The notes: generated by a model from the letters alone, not told the origin. Counted from the first letter of the stretch, positions 25,813 to 37,316 are shown. The stretch is DNA of 64,000 nt from Microbispora rosea (GCF_900156315.1 NZ_FTNI01000013.1:1-64000), one strand, 5' to 3'. Numbers and translations are program-made.

Positions 25813-27962
25813 TTCCGGACTTCTCGGAGATTGACCTGGGGTCGGGCGCCGCCGCCGCGGACATCCCGGACGGCCCGGCCTGGGAGACCCCCGTGTGGGA
25901 GACGCCCGAGGGCATCGCCGTCAAGCCGTTCTACACGGCGGCCGACCTGGAGGACGGTGCGTCCCTCGCGACCTACCCGGGCGTCGCGCCCTTCCTGCGC
26001 GGTCCCTACCCGACGATGTACGTCACCCAGCCGTGGACCGTCCGGCAGTACGCCGGGTTCTCCACGGCCGAGGAGTCCAACGCGTTCTACCGGCGCAACC
26101 TGGCGGCCGGGCAGAAGGGCCTGTCGGTCGCCTTCGACCTCGCGACCCACCGGGGCTACGACTCCGACCACCCCCGCGTGGCCGGCGACGTCGGCATGGC
26201 GGGCGTGGCGATCGACTCGATCTACGACATGCGGCAGCTGTTCGACGGGATCCCGCTCGACCGGATGAGCGTGTCGATGACGATGAACGGCGCGGTGCTG
26301 CCGATCCTGGCGCTCTACATCGTCGCGGCCGAGGAGCAGGGCGTCACGCCCGACAAGCTGGCGGGGACCATCCAGAACGACATCCTCAAGGAGTTCATGG
26401 TCCGCAACACCTACATCTACCCGCCGGGCCCGTCGATGCGGATCATCTCCGACATCTTCGAGTACACCTCCAGGCGGATGCCGAAGTTCAACTCGATCTC
26501 GATCTCCGGCTACCACATCCAGGAGGCCGGGGCGACGTGCGATCTGGAGCTCGCGTACACGCTGGCCGACGGGCTGGAGTATCTGCGCGCCGGAGTCCAG
26601 GCGGGGCTGGGCATCGACGAGTTCGCGCCGCGCCTGTCGTTCTTCTGGTGCATCGGCATGAACTTCTTCATGGAGGTCGCCAAGCTCCGCGCCGCCCGGC
26701 TGCTGTGGGCCCGCCTGGTCAAGGGCTTCGACCCGGCCAACCCCAAGTCGCTGTCGCTGCGCACCCACAGCCAGACCTCCGGATGGTCGCTGACCGCGCA
26801 GGACGTGTTCAACAACGTCGCACGGACCTGCGTCGAGGCGATGGCGGCCACCCAGGGGCACACCCAGTCGCTGCACACCAACGCCCTGGACGAGGCGCTC
26901 GCGCTGCCGAGCGACTTCTCGGCGCGGATCGCCCGCAACACCCAGCTGCTGCTCCAGCAGGAGTCGGGCACCACACGGGTCATCGACCCGTGGGGCGGCT
27001 CCTACTACGTCGAGACCCTCACCCGCGAGCTCGCGCGGGCGGCCTGGGGTCACATTCAGGAGGTCGAGCGGGCCGGCGGCATGGCCAGGGCCATCGACCA
27101 GGGGCTGCCCAAGATGCGCATCGAGGAGGCGGCGGCCCGCACCCAGGCCCGCATCGACTCCGGAAGGCAGCCGGTGATCGGCGTCAACAAGTACCGCCCC
27201 GAGGCCGACGAGCCGATCGAGGTGCTCAAGGTCGACAACACGGCGGTGCGCAACCAGCAGATCGACAAGCTCCGCAGGCTGCGCGAGGAGCGCTCGGCCG
27301 GTGCCGTCGCCGAGGCGCTGGAGGCGCTGACGAAGGGCGCGGCCGGCGGGGACAACCTGCTGGAGCTCGCGGTGAACGCCGCCAGGGCCAAGGCCACGGT
27401 CGGGGAGATCTCCGACGCGCTGGAGAAGGTCTTCGGCCGGCACGCCGCGCAGATCCGTACGATATCGGGCGTGTACCGCGCGGAGGTGGGCGGCGCCGCG
27501 GACCGGGTCCGGGAGGCGTGCGCGCAGTTCGAGAAGGCGGAGGGCCGCCGGCCAAGGATCCTCGTCGCGAAGATGGGCCAGGACGGTCACGACCGGGGCC
27601 AGAAGGTGATCGCGAGCGGCTTCGCCGACCTCGGTTTCGACGTCGACGTCGGCCCGCTGTTCCAGACTCCCGAGGAGGTCGCCCGGCAGGCCGTCGAGGC
27701 CGACGTGCACGTGGTCGGGGTCTCCTCGCTGGCGGCCGGGCACCTGACGCTGGTGCCCGCGCTGCGGCAGGCGCTCGCCGGTCTCGGCGCGGAGGACATC
27801 ATGATCGTGGTCGGCGGGGTGATCCCTCCGGACGACGTCGAGGAGCTGCGGGCCGCGGGCGCGTCGGCGATCTTCCTGCCCGGCACGGTGATCGCCGACG
27901 CCGCCCTGGAGCTGCTGCGCGAGCTGTCGGCCCGGCTGGGTCATCGGGGATCGCATCGGTGA
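25809..27962 (+). CDS. mutB: Methylmalonyl-CoA mutase large (catalytic) subunit
   Basis: 717 residues, the usual length. Substrate-domain landmarks are [40 protein letters not shown] and the His of the active-site region [12 protein letters not shown]. The C-terminal B12 domain has the cobalamin-ligand motif [13 protein letters not shown] (DxHxxG) and GGVIPPDD. It forms the heterodimer with the 24010-25812 product. The stop overlaps the meaB start as GTGA. Confidence 0.96.
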   Translation: MIPDFSEIDLGSGAAAADIPDGPAWETPVWETPEGIAVKPFYTAADLEDGASLATYPGVAPFLRGPYPTMYVTQPWTVRQYAGFSTAEESNAFYRRNLAAGQKGLSVAFDLATHRGYDSDHPRVAGDVGMAGVAIDSIYDMRQLFDGIPLDRMSVSMTMNGAVLPILALYIVAAEEQGVTPDKLAGTIQNDILKEFMVRNTYIYPPGPSMRIISDIFEYTSRRMPKFNSISISGYHIQEAGATCDLELAYTLADGLEYLRAGVQAGLGIDEFAPRLSFFWCIGMNFFMEVAKLRAARLLWARLVKGFDPANPKSLSLRTHSQTSGWSLTAQDVFNNVARTCVEAMAATQGHTQSLHTNALDEALALPSDFSARIARNTQLLLQQESGTTRVIDPWGGSYYVETLTRELARAAWGHIQEVERAGGMARAIDQGLPKMRIEEAAARTQARIDSGRQPVIGVNKYRPEADEPIEVLKVDNTAVRNQQIDKLRRLREERSAGAVAEALEALTKGAAGGDNLLELAVNAARAKATVGEISDALEKVFGRHAAQIRTISGVYRAEVGGAADRVREACAQFEKAEGRRPRILVAKMGQDGHDRGQKVIASGFADLGFDVDVGPLFQTPEEVARQAVEADVHVVGVSSLAAGHLTLVPALRQALAGLGAEDIMIVVGGVIPPDDVEELRAAGASAIFLPGTVIADAALELLRELSARLGHRGSHR

Positions 27963-27972
27963 TCGCATCGGG
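27949..27972. repeat. Two tandem 12-bp units at the mutB/meaB junction
   Basis: GATCGCATCGGT is directly followed by GATCGCATCGGG, with a partial unit on the left (TCATCGGG). The overlap GTGA that ends mutB and starts meaB sits inside. It is short enough to be slippage and changes only the last residues of MutB and the first of MeaB. Confidence 0.6.
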
Positions 27973-28963
27973 GATCGAGGACTACGTCAAGGGCGTGCTG
28001 TCGGGCGACCGGCGGTGGACCGCCCGGGCCATCACGCTGGTGGAGTCGACCAGGGCCGACCATCGGGAGATGGCGCAGCGGCTGCTGGTCGAGCTCACCC
28101 CGCATGCCGGCAAGGCCCGCAGGGTGGGCGTGTCCGGGGTGCCCGGGGTCGGCAAGTCGACCTTCATCGAGGCGCTCGGCACGCATCTCACCGGGCAGGG
28201 GCACCGGGTGGCCGTGCTGGCCGTGGACCCCTCGTCGCGGCGCTCCGGCGGTAGCATCCTGGGGGACAAGACCCGGATGGCCCGGCTGTCGGCCGACCCT
28301 GACGCCTTCATCCGGCCGTCCCCCACGGCCGGGACCCTGGGCGGCGTGGCGAAGGCCACCCGCGAGGCCATCGTCGTCGTGGAGGCGGCGGGCTACGACA
28401 TCGTGCTCGTCGAGACGGTCGGGGTCGGCCAGTCGGAGACGGCGGTCGCCGACATGGTCGACACCTTCCTCCTGCTCACCCTCGCCCGCACGGGGGACCA
28501 GCTCCAGGGCATCAAGAAGGGCGTGCTGGAGCTGGCCGACGTCATCGCGGTCAACAAGGCCGACGGCGAGCACGAGATGGCCGCGCGCAAGGCGGCGCGT
28601 GAGCTGTCCGGGGCGCTGCGGCTGCTGCGCTCGGCCACACCGGTGCTGACCTGCAGCGGTCTCACCGGCGCCGGGCTGGAGGAGCTGTGGGCGCACATCG
28701 TGCGCCACCAGGAGGGCGCCGACCTCGCCGCCAGGCGCAGCCGCCAGCAGGTCGAGTGGACGTGGGCGCTGGTCAGGGAGCGGCTGCTGGCCATGCTCCG
28801 CGACGCCACCGGGGAGATCGCGCCGGACATCGAGCGGCAGGTCCTCGCCGGGGCCCTCACCCCCGCGCTGGCCGCCGACCGCATCCTGGCGGCCTTCCTG
28901 GCCACCGAAGACCAGGCGGACGCATCTCATGACACCCGGGGCATCACCTTTCCTCCCGAGTGA
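27959..28963 (+). CDS. meaB: Methylmalonyl-CoA mutase-associated GTPase MeaB
   Basis: 334 residues of the G3E-type chaperone that gates cofactor loading and protects the mutase from inactivation. Walker A is [14 protein letters not shown], Walker B is [14 protein letters not shown], and the guanine-specificity motif is [10 protein letters not shown]. The GTG at 27959 overlaps the mutB stop by 4 bases. An operon with mutA and mutB is the normal arrangement. Confidence 0.94.
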   Translation: MIASGIEDYVKGVLSGDRRWTARAITLVESTRADHREMAQRLLVELTPHAGKARRVGVSGVPGVGKSTFIEALGTHLTGQGHRVAVLAVDPSSRRSGGSILGDKTRMARLSADPDAFIRPSPTAGTLGGVAKATREAIVVVEAAGYDIVLVETVGVGQSETAVADMVDTFLLLTLARTGDQLQGIKKGVLELADVIAVNKADGEHEMAARKAARELSGALRLLRSATPVLTCSGLTGAGLEELWAHIVRHQEGADLAARRSRQQVEWTWALVRERLLAMLRDATGEIAPDIERQVLAGALTPALAADRILAAFLATEDQADASHDTRGITFPPE

Positions 28964-29062
28964 GAAAGATCGCTACCCGTGTGACCGGGAATGCACTGTT
29001 GCACGTTTTCCCCGGCCGAAACCGTGCCACCATGTGGCCGCTTTCGATAACGGGGAGGTGCG

Positions 29063-31027
29063 ATGAATCACGATCCGATGATGCCGCCGCAGGTGGAGGC
29101 CGCGCTGCGGGAGTACCGGGCGTTACTGGCCGCGCATGGGATCACCTGGGGAGAGCCGCCGCTGGGCTACGTCCGGATGATGCCGTTCCTCCGGTTTCCT
29201 GAGGAGGCCGACCGGATGAGCATCAGGCCCGACCTCGACGCCGAGTTCCGCGACACGCTGGCCGGCGAGGTCCCCCGGGGCCTGGTCGCGCTGCGGCTGA
29301 CCGCGGACGGTCCCCGCCTGAAGCATCGCCTGGAACACGGCCCGGCCCGGCCGCTGCTGTCGCCGGGGCCGGCGCCCGTCATCCTGCTGGTCGACTCCGC
29401 GCTGCCGCACCCGGTCGAGGTGACGGCCGACGGCGTGCCGTACGGGATCACTGCGGGCGGGGCCAGGCTCCTCGACGTGACGACCGCGACCATGCTCACG
29501 GTGGACGGCGAGGAGGTGGACCTGTCGGGGCTGGCCCGGCCCGCGCCGGCCGCGCGGTTGCGGCTGCGCGCGGGCTTCCCGTGCCGGTGGAGCGTCACGT
29601 CGGCCGGCGGCCAGGGGTGGTATCCGGAGGGAGTGCCGGAACGGCGTGACAACGACGACAGGCCGTTCTTCCACGGCGACGACATCGTGCTCGCCGTGCC
29701 CTGCGAGCCGGTCACGATCCGGGTCACGCGCGGCATGGAGTATGACACCGCCGAGACGACGGTCGTCCCCAGGACGGGAGAGGAGACGCTGGTCGGGCTC
29801 GCCCCCCAGCGGCTGTACGACGCCGCCGCCCGCGGCTGGTACGGCGCCGACCTGCACGTCCACATGAACTGGGCGGGTGACCTGGTCGCCGTCCCGGCGG
29901 AGGCGGCCGCCGCGCAGCTCGGCGAGGACCTGCACGTGCTCAACCTCGTCGCCGGGAACGTCGCGGGCGACCGGGTCTACGACCGGGAGGCGCTCCAGCA
30001 CTGGGCCGGGCGGGACCTGCCGTGGTCGGACGCCGGGCACGTGGCCCGGATGGGCGTGGAGTATCGCAACGACCTGTTCGGGCACGTCCACGTCTTCGGG
30101 GTGGCCGCGCCGCCCGCCGTCTACCACACGGGGTTCGGCGCCGACGCCGACTGGCCGCCCAACGCGGCGGTCTGCGGCGACCTGCGGGAGCCGCGCGCGG
30201 TCCTGGGGTACGCCCACCCCTTCCACGGCCCGATCTCCTCCCCGGAGGACGTGGCCGCGAACGGGACCAGGAACTGCACCGGCCGCGCCCTGGTGGTGGA
30301 CGCCGCGCTCGGCATGGTCGACGGGGTGGAGGTGCTGCATTTCAGCGACCTGTCGCCCGCGCCGGGGACCGCCGAGGTCTACCGGAGACTGCTCGGCGCG
30401 GGCAACCGGCTCGCCGCCCTGGCCGGGACCGACACCATGCTGTCGTTCACCCGCCAGGACACGGTCTCCAGCCCGCCGGGCTGGGAGCGCGTCTACGCCC
30501 GCGTGGACGGGCCGCTCAGCGCCGAGTCGTTCGCCGAGGCCGTACGGCGGGGCCGCACGTTCGCCACCACCGGCCCCTGGCTGGAGCTCACGGTGGACGG
30601 CCTGGGGCCGGGGGAGACGCTCGACCTGGCGGGCGGCGAGACGGTCGCGATCCGGGCCCGGGCCGTCGGTCCGGAGGTGGAGCACATCGAGATCAGGACC
30701 GCGGCCGGCGTGCTCGCCGAGGGGCCGGGTCACGAGATCAGCGCCTCGCTGCCGGTGACGGACGCCACCTACGTGGTGGCCGTGGCCCACGGCGGTCCCC
30801 ATCCGCGCTCCCCGCGCGGGCGCGCGTACGCCCACACCAGCCCGGTCTACCTGGACGTGCGGGGACGGCGCGTGGCACGAGAGGAGGACGTGCGCTGGTG
30901 CCTGCGGTGGCTCGACCTGCTCGACGAGCTGGTGCGGGCCAGGGCCCGCCTGCGGACCCGGGCCCAGCTGCGCGACCACCTCGACCTGATCGAGAAGGCC
31001 AGGGCGGTGTACGGGTCGCGCCTGTGA
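29063..31027 (+). CDS. CehA/McbA family (PHP-type) metallohydrolase
   Basis: 654 residues. The first 255 residues form a beta-rich domain. A PHP-like hydrolase core follows: WYGADLHVHMNWAGD (HxH metal site), GNVAGDRVYD, the RNDLFGHVHVFG segment, GYAHPFHGPIS and LAGTDTMLSF. These are the landmarks of the CehA/McbA group, which includes carbaryl hydrolases but mostly proteins of unknown substrate. GATAACGGGGAGGTGCG before ATG 29063 gives a good site. No signal peptide. Confidence 0.85.
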   Translation: MNHDPMMPPQVEAALREYRALLAAHGITWGEPPLGYVRMMPFLRFPEEADRMSIRPDLDAEFRDTLAGEVPRGLVALRLTADGPRLKHRLEHGPARPLLSPGPAPVILLVDSALPHPVEVTADGVPYGITAGGARLLDVTTATMLTVDGEEVDLSGLARPAPAARLRLRAGFPCRWSVTSAGGQGWYPEGVPERRDNDDRPFFHGDDIVLAVPCEPVTIRVTRGMEYDTAETTVVPRTGEETLVGLAPQRLYDAAARGWYGADLHVHMNWAGDLVAVPAEAAAAQLGEDLHVLNLVAGNVAGDRVYDREALQHWAGRDLPWSDAGHVARMGVEYRNDLFGHVHVFGVAAPPAVYHTGFGADADWPPNAAVCGDLREPRAVLGYAHPFHGPISSPEDVAANGTRNCTGRALVVDAALGMVDGVEVLHFSDLSPAPGTAEVYRRLLGAGNRLAALAGTDTMLSFTRQDTVSSPPGWERVYARVDGPLSAESFAEAVRRGRTFATTGPWLELTVDGLGPGETLDLAGGETVAIRARAVGPEVEHIEIRTAAGVLAEGPGHEISASLPVTDATYVVAVAHGGPHPRSPRGRAYAHTSPVYLDVRGRRVAREEDVRWCLRWLDLLDELVRARARLRTRAQLRDHLDLIEKARAVYGSRL

Positions 31028-31033
31028 CCCGGG

Positions 31034-32296
31034 TCAGGCGAACAGCGTGCGGCCCCAGTAGTCGCCGCCGTCGACCACGCCGGGCGGGCAGGCGAACAGG
31101 CCGCTGGAGACGTGCTTGATGTACTCGTTCAGCGCGTCCTTCTGCGACAGCATCCGCTGGATGGGGACGAACTGCTTGCGGGGATCGCGCTGGTAGGCCA
31201 TGAAGAACAGGCCGGCGTCGAGCCGCCCGAGGCCGTCGGAGCCGTCCACGAAGTTGTAACCGCGCCGCAGCAGCCGCGCCCCGCCGTGGGCGTCGGGGTG
31301 CGCGAGCCGTACGTGCGCGTTGCCGGCGATCACGGGCGTGCCGTCCGGGCCCTTCTTGGCGAAGTCCGGCGGGTCGAACTCCCCGTGCCCGGTGAGCGGC
31401 GCGCCCTTGCCCTTGTCGCGGCCGAAGATGGCCTCCTGCTCGGCGAGCGGGGCGCGGTCCCAGGTCTCGACGTGCATGCGGATCTTGCGGGTCACCAGGT
31501 AGGTGCCGCCGTCCATCCAGGCCGGGCCGTCGCCGGACGCGACCCACAGGTGGTCGCGCAGCATGGCGGTGTCTTCGAGCTTGAGGTTGTTGGTGCCGTC
31601 CTTGAAGCCCATGAGGTTGCGCGGCGTCGCCTGCGACCGCGAGGTGGACGAGGTGCGCCCGAACCCGAGCTGCGAGTAGCGGACGGAGACCTTGCCGAAC
31701 CCGATCCTCGCGAGGTTGCGGATGGCGTGCACCGCCACCTGCGGGTCGTGCGCGCACGCCTGCACGCAGATGTCCCCGCCGGAGATTTCGGGCTGCAGGT
31801 CCTCGCCGGGGAAGGCGGGCAGGTCGGCGAGCGCGGGCGGTTTGCGGCCGGCGAGGCCGAACCGGCCGTCGAACAGCGACGGGCCGAAGCCGACGGTCAG
31901 CGTCAGGCCGGAGGCGGGCAGGCCGAGCGCCTCGCCGGTGTCGTCCGGCGGCGCCTCGGGCGACCCGCCCACGGCGCCGAACGTGCCGGCGTCCTTGCCC
32001 TGGGTCATCCGGGCCGCGGCGGCCGTCCACTCCTGGAGCAGCTCCACGAGTTCGGCCTTCTCCTTCGTGATCACGTCGAACGCGACGAAGTGCAGCCGGT
32101 CCTGGGCGGGAGTGGTGACGCCCGCCTGGTGCGGGCCGTAGAAGGGCACGGGGTCGGAGGCCGTGGCCGCGTGGGCGACCGGCTCCTCGATGAGGGACCG
32201 GCCGGCGACCGCCCCGGCCCCGACAGCGGCCACACCGGCCACACCGGCCGCGCCGAGGCCGAACAGGCGTCTGCGGCTGATCCCCGCGCCGCTCAT
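31034..32296 (-). CDS. efeB: Dyp-type peroxidase/deferrochelatase EfeB
   Basis: 420 residues with a twin-arginine signal (GISRRRLFGLGAAGVAGVAA) and a haem-dependent Dyp peroxidase domain: NLMGFKDGTNNLK (GxxDG motif with catalytic Asp), NAHVRLAHPDAHGG (proximal His region) and ARLLRRGYNF. Exported folded by Tat, it oxidises ferrous iron or haem at the cell surface for EfeO/EfeU. The ATG overlaps the efeO stop (ATGA). Last gene of efeUOB. Confidence 0.94.
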   Translation of the reverse strand: MSGAGISRRRLFGLGAAGVAGVAAVGAGAVAGRSLIEEPVAHAATASDPVPFYGPHQAGVTTPAQDRLHFVAFDVITKEKAELVELLQEWTAAAARMTQGKDAGTFGAVGGSPEAPPDDTGEALGLPASGLTLTVGFGPSLFDGRFGLAGRKPPALADLPAFPGEDLQPEISGGDICVQACAHDPQVAVHAIRNLARIGFGKVSVRYSQLGFGRTSSTSRSQATPRNLMGFKDGTNNLKLEDTAMLRDHLWVASGDGPAWMDGGTYLVTRKIRMHVETWDRAPLAEQEAIFGRDKGKGAPLTGHGEFDPPDFAKKGPDGTPVIAGNAHVRLAHPDAHGGARLLRRGYNFVDGSDGLGRLDAGLFFMAYQRDPRKQFVPIQRMLSQKDALNEYIKHVSSGLFACPPGVVDGGDYWGRTLFA

Positions 32297-33429
32297 CCGG
32301 CCACCACCGAGGCCACCTTGCTGATCGGCTCGGCCAGGGCGTTGATCGCGTCGGACAGCGCCTTGAGGTCGTCCTTGGACAGCTCCGTGTGCAGCTTCCA
32401 GCCGTCGCCGCTGCGGTGGGCGGCGAGCGCGTTCTCGGCGTCGGCGAACTTCGCGTCGAGCGTCTTCACCAGCTCGGGGTCGCGCTCCTCCAGCACCGGG
32501 CGCAGCGCCTGGACGGCGGCCTTCGAGCCCTGCAGGTTGGCGTCGAAGTCCCACAGGTCGGTGTGCGAGTAGCGGTCCTCCTCGCCGGTGATCTTGCCGG
32601 TGGCCACCTCGTCGAGCAGCCCCTTGGCGCCGTTGGCGAGCTGCACGGGGGACAGGTCGACCGTCGCGGACTTCGTCACGATCGTGTTCACGTCGGTCAT
32701 CAGCTTGTCGGCGATCGCGCCGTCGCCGCCGACGTCCTTCTTGACCCACAGGTCCTTCTCGATGCGGTGGAAGCCGGTCCACTCCTCGCCGTCGGGCACG
32801 TCGTTCTCCCGCGCGTCGATGGCCGGGTCGAGATCGCCGAAGACCTCGGCGACCGGCTCGATCCGCTCCCAGTAGGTGCGGGCGACCGGGTAGAGCTCCT
32901 TGGCCTTGGCCACGTCGCCGGCCTTGACGGCCTCGGTGAACTCCTTGGTCTTGCCGAGCAGCGTGTCGGACTGGCTCTTGATGTAGCGCTTGTAGCTGGC
33001 GACGGCCTCGGCGAGCTTGGCGTCCTCGGTGAGCGGCTTGTGCTCGCCGCTGACCTTGAGGGGGCCGCGGATGCCCTTGCCGGTCATCCCGGGCTTGCAG
33101 GCGGTCTCGTACACGCCTGCGGGAAGCTCCACCACGACCTCGCGGGTCAGGCCGGGCACGATGTTCTCGACCTCGCCCATGACCCGGTCGCCCGCCGCGT
33201 ACACGTAGAACTCGGTCACCTTCGTGCCGTTGTTGGTGATCGAGAAGGTCGAGGTGCCGGCGGCCAGGTCGGACTTGGCCACCGTGCACTCGGTGTCGGT
33301 GGCGGCCACGGCGATCTTCCCGTCGCCGGCCGCGGTCGCCTCGGTCGTGGTGCCGGCGCCCGTGGACGAGCAGGCGGTGAGGCCGGCGAGGGCCAGCGTC
33401 GCGGCGGCCAGGACGGTGGGGGTGCGCAT
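32293..33429 (-). CDS. efeO: Iron uptake system component EfeO
   Basis: 378 residues. A lipoprotein signal ends at TLALAGLTACSST. The N-terminal cupredoxin-like domain (about 30-130) is followed by an imelysin (peptidase M75) domain with the metal-site HxxE motif seen as EWTGFHRIEKDLW. EfeO hands iron to the EfeU permease. It sits between efeU (15 bases upstream) and efeB (overlapping). Confidence 0.93.
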   Translation of the reverse strand: MRTPTVLAAATLALAGLTACSSTGAGTTTEATAAGDGKIAVAATDTECTVAKSDLAAGTSTFSITNNGTKVTEFYVYAAGDRVMGEVENIVPGLTREVVVELPAGVYETACKPGMTGKGIRGPLKVSGEHKPLTEDAKLAEAVASYKRYIKSQSDTLLGKTKEFTEAVKAGDVAKAKELYPVARTYWERIEPVAEVFGDLDPAIDARENDVPDGEEWTGFHRIEKDLWVKKDVGGDGAIADKLMTDVNTIVTKSATVDLSPVQLANGAKGLLDEVATGKITGEEDRYSHTDLWDFDANLQGSKAAVQALRPVLEERDPELVKTLDAKFADAENALAAHRSGDGWKLHTELSKDDLKALSDAINALAEPISKVASVVAG

Positions 33430-33444
33430 GTCGGTGGACTCCGG

Positions 33445-34287
33445 TCAGGAAGCGGGCTGGGGAGACTTGGAAGCGGGGCTCGCCGGCGTCTTGGCCGCAG
33501 GCCGCAGGAACAGGATGAGGACGGGAACCAGGTAGACGACCCAGGCCACGGCCTCCAGCACGCTGGGTTGGGGGGTGATGTTGAACATCCCGCTCAGCAG
33601 CGTCGAGTACCAGGCGCTGGGGTCGAGCACTCCGCTGATGTCGAAGGCGTAGGTGCTCAGGCCGGGCACCAGCCCCGACTCCTGCAGGTCGTGCACGCCG
33701 TACTTGAAGATTCCGGCGGCGACCAGGATCAGCAGCAGGCCCGTCCAGGTGAAGAACTTGGTGAGGTTGATCCGCAGGGCGCTGCGGTAGAGCCCCCAGC
33801 CCAGCGCGACCGCGGTCAGCAATCCGAGCGTGATGCCGATCAGCGGGCTCGCGCTGCTGGTCGCGCCCTGGACGGCGGCGAACCACAGCAGCGTCGTCTC
33901 CAGCCCCTCGCGCGCGACGGACAGGAACGCCACCACGACCACGGCGGTGGACCCGAGTTCGAGGGCCGCGCCCATCTTCTCCCGCAACTCGCCCGACATC
34001 TTGCGGGCGGCCGTGCGCATCCAGAAGACCATGAAGGTGACGAAGACGGTCGCGGCCAGGGACGTCACCGCGTCGAACATCTCCTGCTGCTGCGTCGCGA
34101 GATGGGCCGCGGTGAAGGTCAGCAGTGCGCCGAACCCGACGGAGAGGAGCACGGCGGCGCCGACGCCGGCCCAGACCATGGGCAGCCGCTCGCGGCGGCC
34201 GCTCTTGACGAGGAAGGCCACCAGGATGGAGACCACGAGAGTGGCCTCTAGGCCTTCGCGAAGGCCGATGAGATAGCTCGCGAACAC
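33445..34287 (-). CDS. efeU: FTR1-family iron permease EfeU
   Basis: 280 residues with about seven membrane helices. It carries two REGLE motifs of the FTR1 family (LREGLEATLVV near residue 10 and AREGLETTLLW near 130), the ferric-ion ligands. The GTG at 34287 has GGAGGCGAT upstream. A soluble Ala/Pro/Ser tail ends the protein. First gene of efeUOB, directly behind the iron boxes. Confidence 0.94.
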   Translation of the reverse strand: MFASYLIGLREGLEATLVVSILVAFLVKSGRRERLPMVWAGVGAAVLLSVGFGALLTFTAAHLATQQQEMFDAVTSLAATVFVTFMVFWMRTAARKMSGELREKMGAALELGSTAVVVVAFLSVAREGLETTLLWFAAVQGATSSASPLIGITLGLLTAVALGWGLYRSALRINLTKFFTWTGLLLILVAAGIFKYGVHDLQESGLVPGLSTYAFDISGVLDPSAWYSTLLSGMFNITPQPSVLEAVAWVVYLVPVLILFLRPAAKTPASPASKSPQPAS

Positions 34288-34302
34288 ATCGCCTCCGGGA
34301 TT

Positions 34303-34341
34303 GTCGGTAAGCCTTACCTAACTTAGGGCAGGTTCACCTTA
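34303..34341. promoter_or_regulatory. Two tandem IdeR/DtxR-type iron boxes upstream of efeUOB
   Basis: GTCGGTAAGCCTTACCTAA (34303-34321) and TTAGGGCAGGTTCACCTTA (34323-34341) each match the 19-bp consensus TTAGGTTAGSCTAACCTAA at about 15 and 14 positions. They begin 16 bases upstream of the efeU start and are spaced 20 bp, which would allow cooperative binding. Iron-loaded IdeR/DmdR should repress the operon. Confidence 0.8.
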
Positions 34342-34460
34342 CCGACAAGGTCTCCAACCCGTGGAGCGGGGTAGGTCTTCTGTCACCTTCAGGGACGCCT
34401 GAGGCGATGCATCCGGCAGGCGGTTAATTCGGTGGCGTCCCGTCTCCGCTCGCCGTTATC

Positions 34461-34648
34461 GTGACGGACGTCCTGCCGCCGCACCCTGGAGGGTCACTTG
34501 GAGCTCTGAGGTCTCGACACCGCGCTTACGGCCGCCATCGGCGGTCCGGCGCAGCGACCTCAGGCAGACCCTCGCCTCGCGGCCCGTGCCCGCGGTGTCT
34601 CCACGGTTCGTTCACCCATTCGCCCTTGGGGATACCCGGAGCCGCCCT
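34461..34648 (+). promoter_or_regulatory. Candidate attenuator leader of the ABC-F gene
   Basis: Three stems can be drawn. Stem A is CTGAGGTC (34506-34513) with GACCTCAG (34556-34563), enclosing a small GGCCGCC/GGCGGTC hairpin. Stem B is GACACCGCG (34516-34524) with CGCGGTGTC (34591-34599). Stem C is CGCGG (34578-34582) with CCGCG (34590-34594). B excludes both A and C. The 5' arm of A overlaps the stop codon of a three-codon ORF with a strong ribosome binding site. This arrangement is what a ribosome-stalling attenuator needs. Confidence 0.45.
34498..34509 (+). CDS. Three-codon leader ORF (TTG GAG CTC TGA)
   Basis: GGAGG at 34488-34492, a 5-base spacer, then TTG-GAG-CTC-TGA: a peptide fMet-Glu-Leu if translated. 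The stop codon is part of the 5' arm of stem A in the leader. Very short upstream ORFs are known in leaders of antibiotic-resistance ABC-F genes. Translation is not shown by sequence alone. Confidence 0.35.
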   Translation: MEL

Positions 34649-36232
<1,584 letters not shown>

Positions 36233-36236
36233 ACAC

Positions 36237-37250
36237 GTGTTGACAGCGTCCGCTCACCGCCTGACAGTGTTTCGGGTGATCACCCCCCGGACCTTCTCAC
36301 GTACCGTCCCGGCCGGCGCCGTCGCCGTGCTGGCCGCGTCTGTCACGCTCGCGGCCTGCACGGGATCGCCCGGCGGATCCGGAAAGGCCGCCTCCGGCGA
36401 GGAGGCGGCCCCGTCCGCCACGACGACCACGGCCTCCGGCCCGCCGGCGTTGACGCCGGAGGCGTACCGCAACGCGCTCACCGCCGCCGGCCGCCCCGCC
36501 CGTACGGCGCTCGCCGACATCGCCAAGGCGCGGACCTTCAAGTCGCTCCACCAGCGCATCGACCGGGCGCAGAGCTCCCTGGAGTCCGCGCTGAAGCGGC
36601 TCGGCGGTCTGCGGCCTCCCGCGGACGTCGCCCCCGAGCACGCCGACTACGTCGCGGCGCTGCGGGGCCTGAACGGCAGGCTCGGCGCGCTGGACGAGGA
36701 TGTGACGTCGCACGCCCTGTGCAGCGGGACGGCCGTGCTGGCCGGTCTCGGCCGGTCGGGCGAGTTCAAGGACCTGAGGGCTTCCGCGGGCGGCCTCGCG
36801 AAGGCCGGAGACTACCCGGTGGTCCAGATCAGGCCGCCGGCCAGGCACGCCCGCCGCCTCGGCAACGGGACGACGCTGCTCTCGGCGATCCGGGGCGGCC
36901 GGGGCAGCCTGACCGTGAAGAACGGCGGCACGCAGGACGGCGTCGTGACCCTCGTGCGCGGCGGCCGTAAGGCGGTCAGCTTCTACGTGCGCAAGGGGTC
37001 GACCGCGAAGGTCGCGAACATCAAGGACGGCACCTACCGCGTCTACTTCACCACAGGGGTGGACTACGACAGGGCCACCCGTGCCTTCACCAGGGACTGC
37101 GGTTTCTCCAAGTTCGACGACGCGCTGAAATTCCAGACCGTCTACTCCGGATACAGCGTGAGGTGGAGCGACTGGACGCTCACCCTCGACGCCGTGTTCG
37201 GCGGGAACGCCACCACCAGCAAGGTGGACCCGGACGCCTTCCCGGCGTGA
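36237..37250 (+). CDS. Lipoprotein of unknown function
   Basis: At most 337 residues. A signal sequence ends in the lipobox SVTLAACTGS, followed by a Ser/Thr/Ala-rich linker. A helical segment (about 70-180; IDRAQSSLESALKRLGGLRPP) is followed by a beta-rich domain (about 210-330) with GSLTVKNGGTQDGVVTLVRG and a Cys pair candidate. I do not recognise the family. The start is unsure: TTG 36237, GTG 36267 and GTG 36276 all lack a good ribosome binding site. It begins just after the ABC-F stop and may be co-transcribed. Confidence 0.75.
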   Translation: MLTASAHRLTVFRVITPRTFSRTVPAGAVAVLAASVTLAACTGSPGGSGKAASGEEAAPSATTTTASGPPALTPEAYRNALTAAGRPARTALADIAKARTFKSLHQRIDRAQSSLESALKRLGGLRPPADVAPEHADYVAALRGLNGRLGALDEDVTSHALCSGTAVLAGLGRSGEFKDLRASAGGLAKAGDYPVVQIRPPARHARRLGNGTTLLSAIRGGRGSLTVKNGGTQDGVVTLVRGGRKAVSFYVRKGSTAKVANIKDGTYRVYFTTGVDYDRATRAFTRDCGFSKFDDALKFQTVYSGYSVRWSDWTLTLDAVFGGNATTSKVDPDAFPA

Positions 37251-37259
37251 CCGGGCACG

Positions 37260-37297
37260 CCGGAGGCCGCGGCCCGGGTCCGGGCCGCGGCCTCCGG
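37260..37297. terminator. Bidirectional hairpin terminator
   Basis: Arms of 18 bases (37260-37277 and 37280-37297) pair perfectly around a 2-base centre. It lies between two convergent genes, 10 bases after the lipoprotein stop and 20 bases from the zinc-ribbon stop. Confidence 0.85.
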
Positions 37298-37316
37298 TGA
37301 AGCCGTCAAGAAGAAC

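Noticed and set aside
25895..28963. A 1,022-residue frame joining mutB sequence to meaB
   Set aside because: The first part is out-of-frame mutB. meaB begins at GTG 27959.
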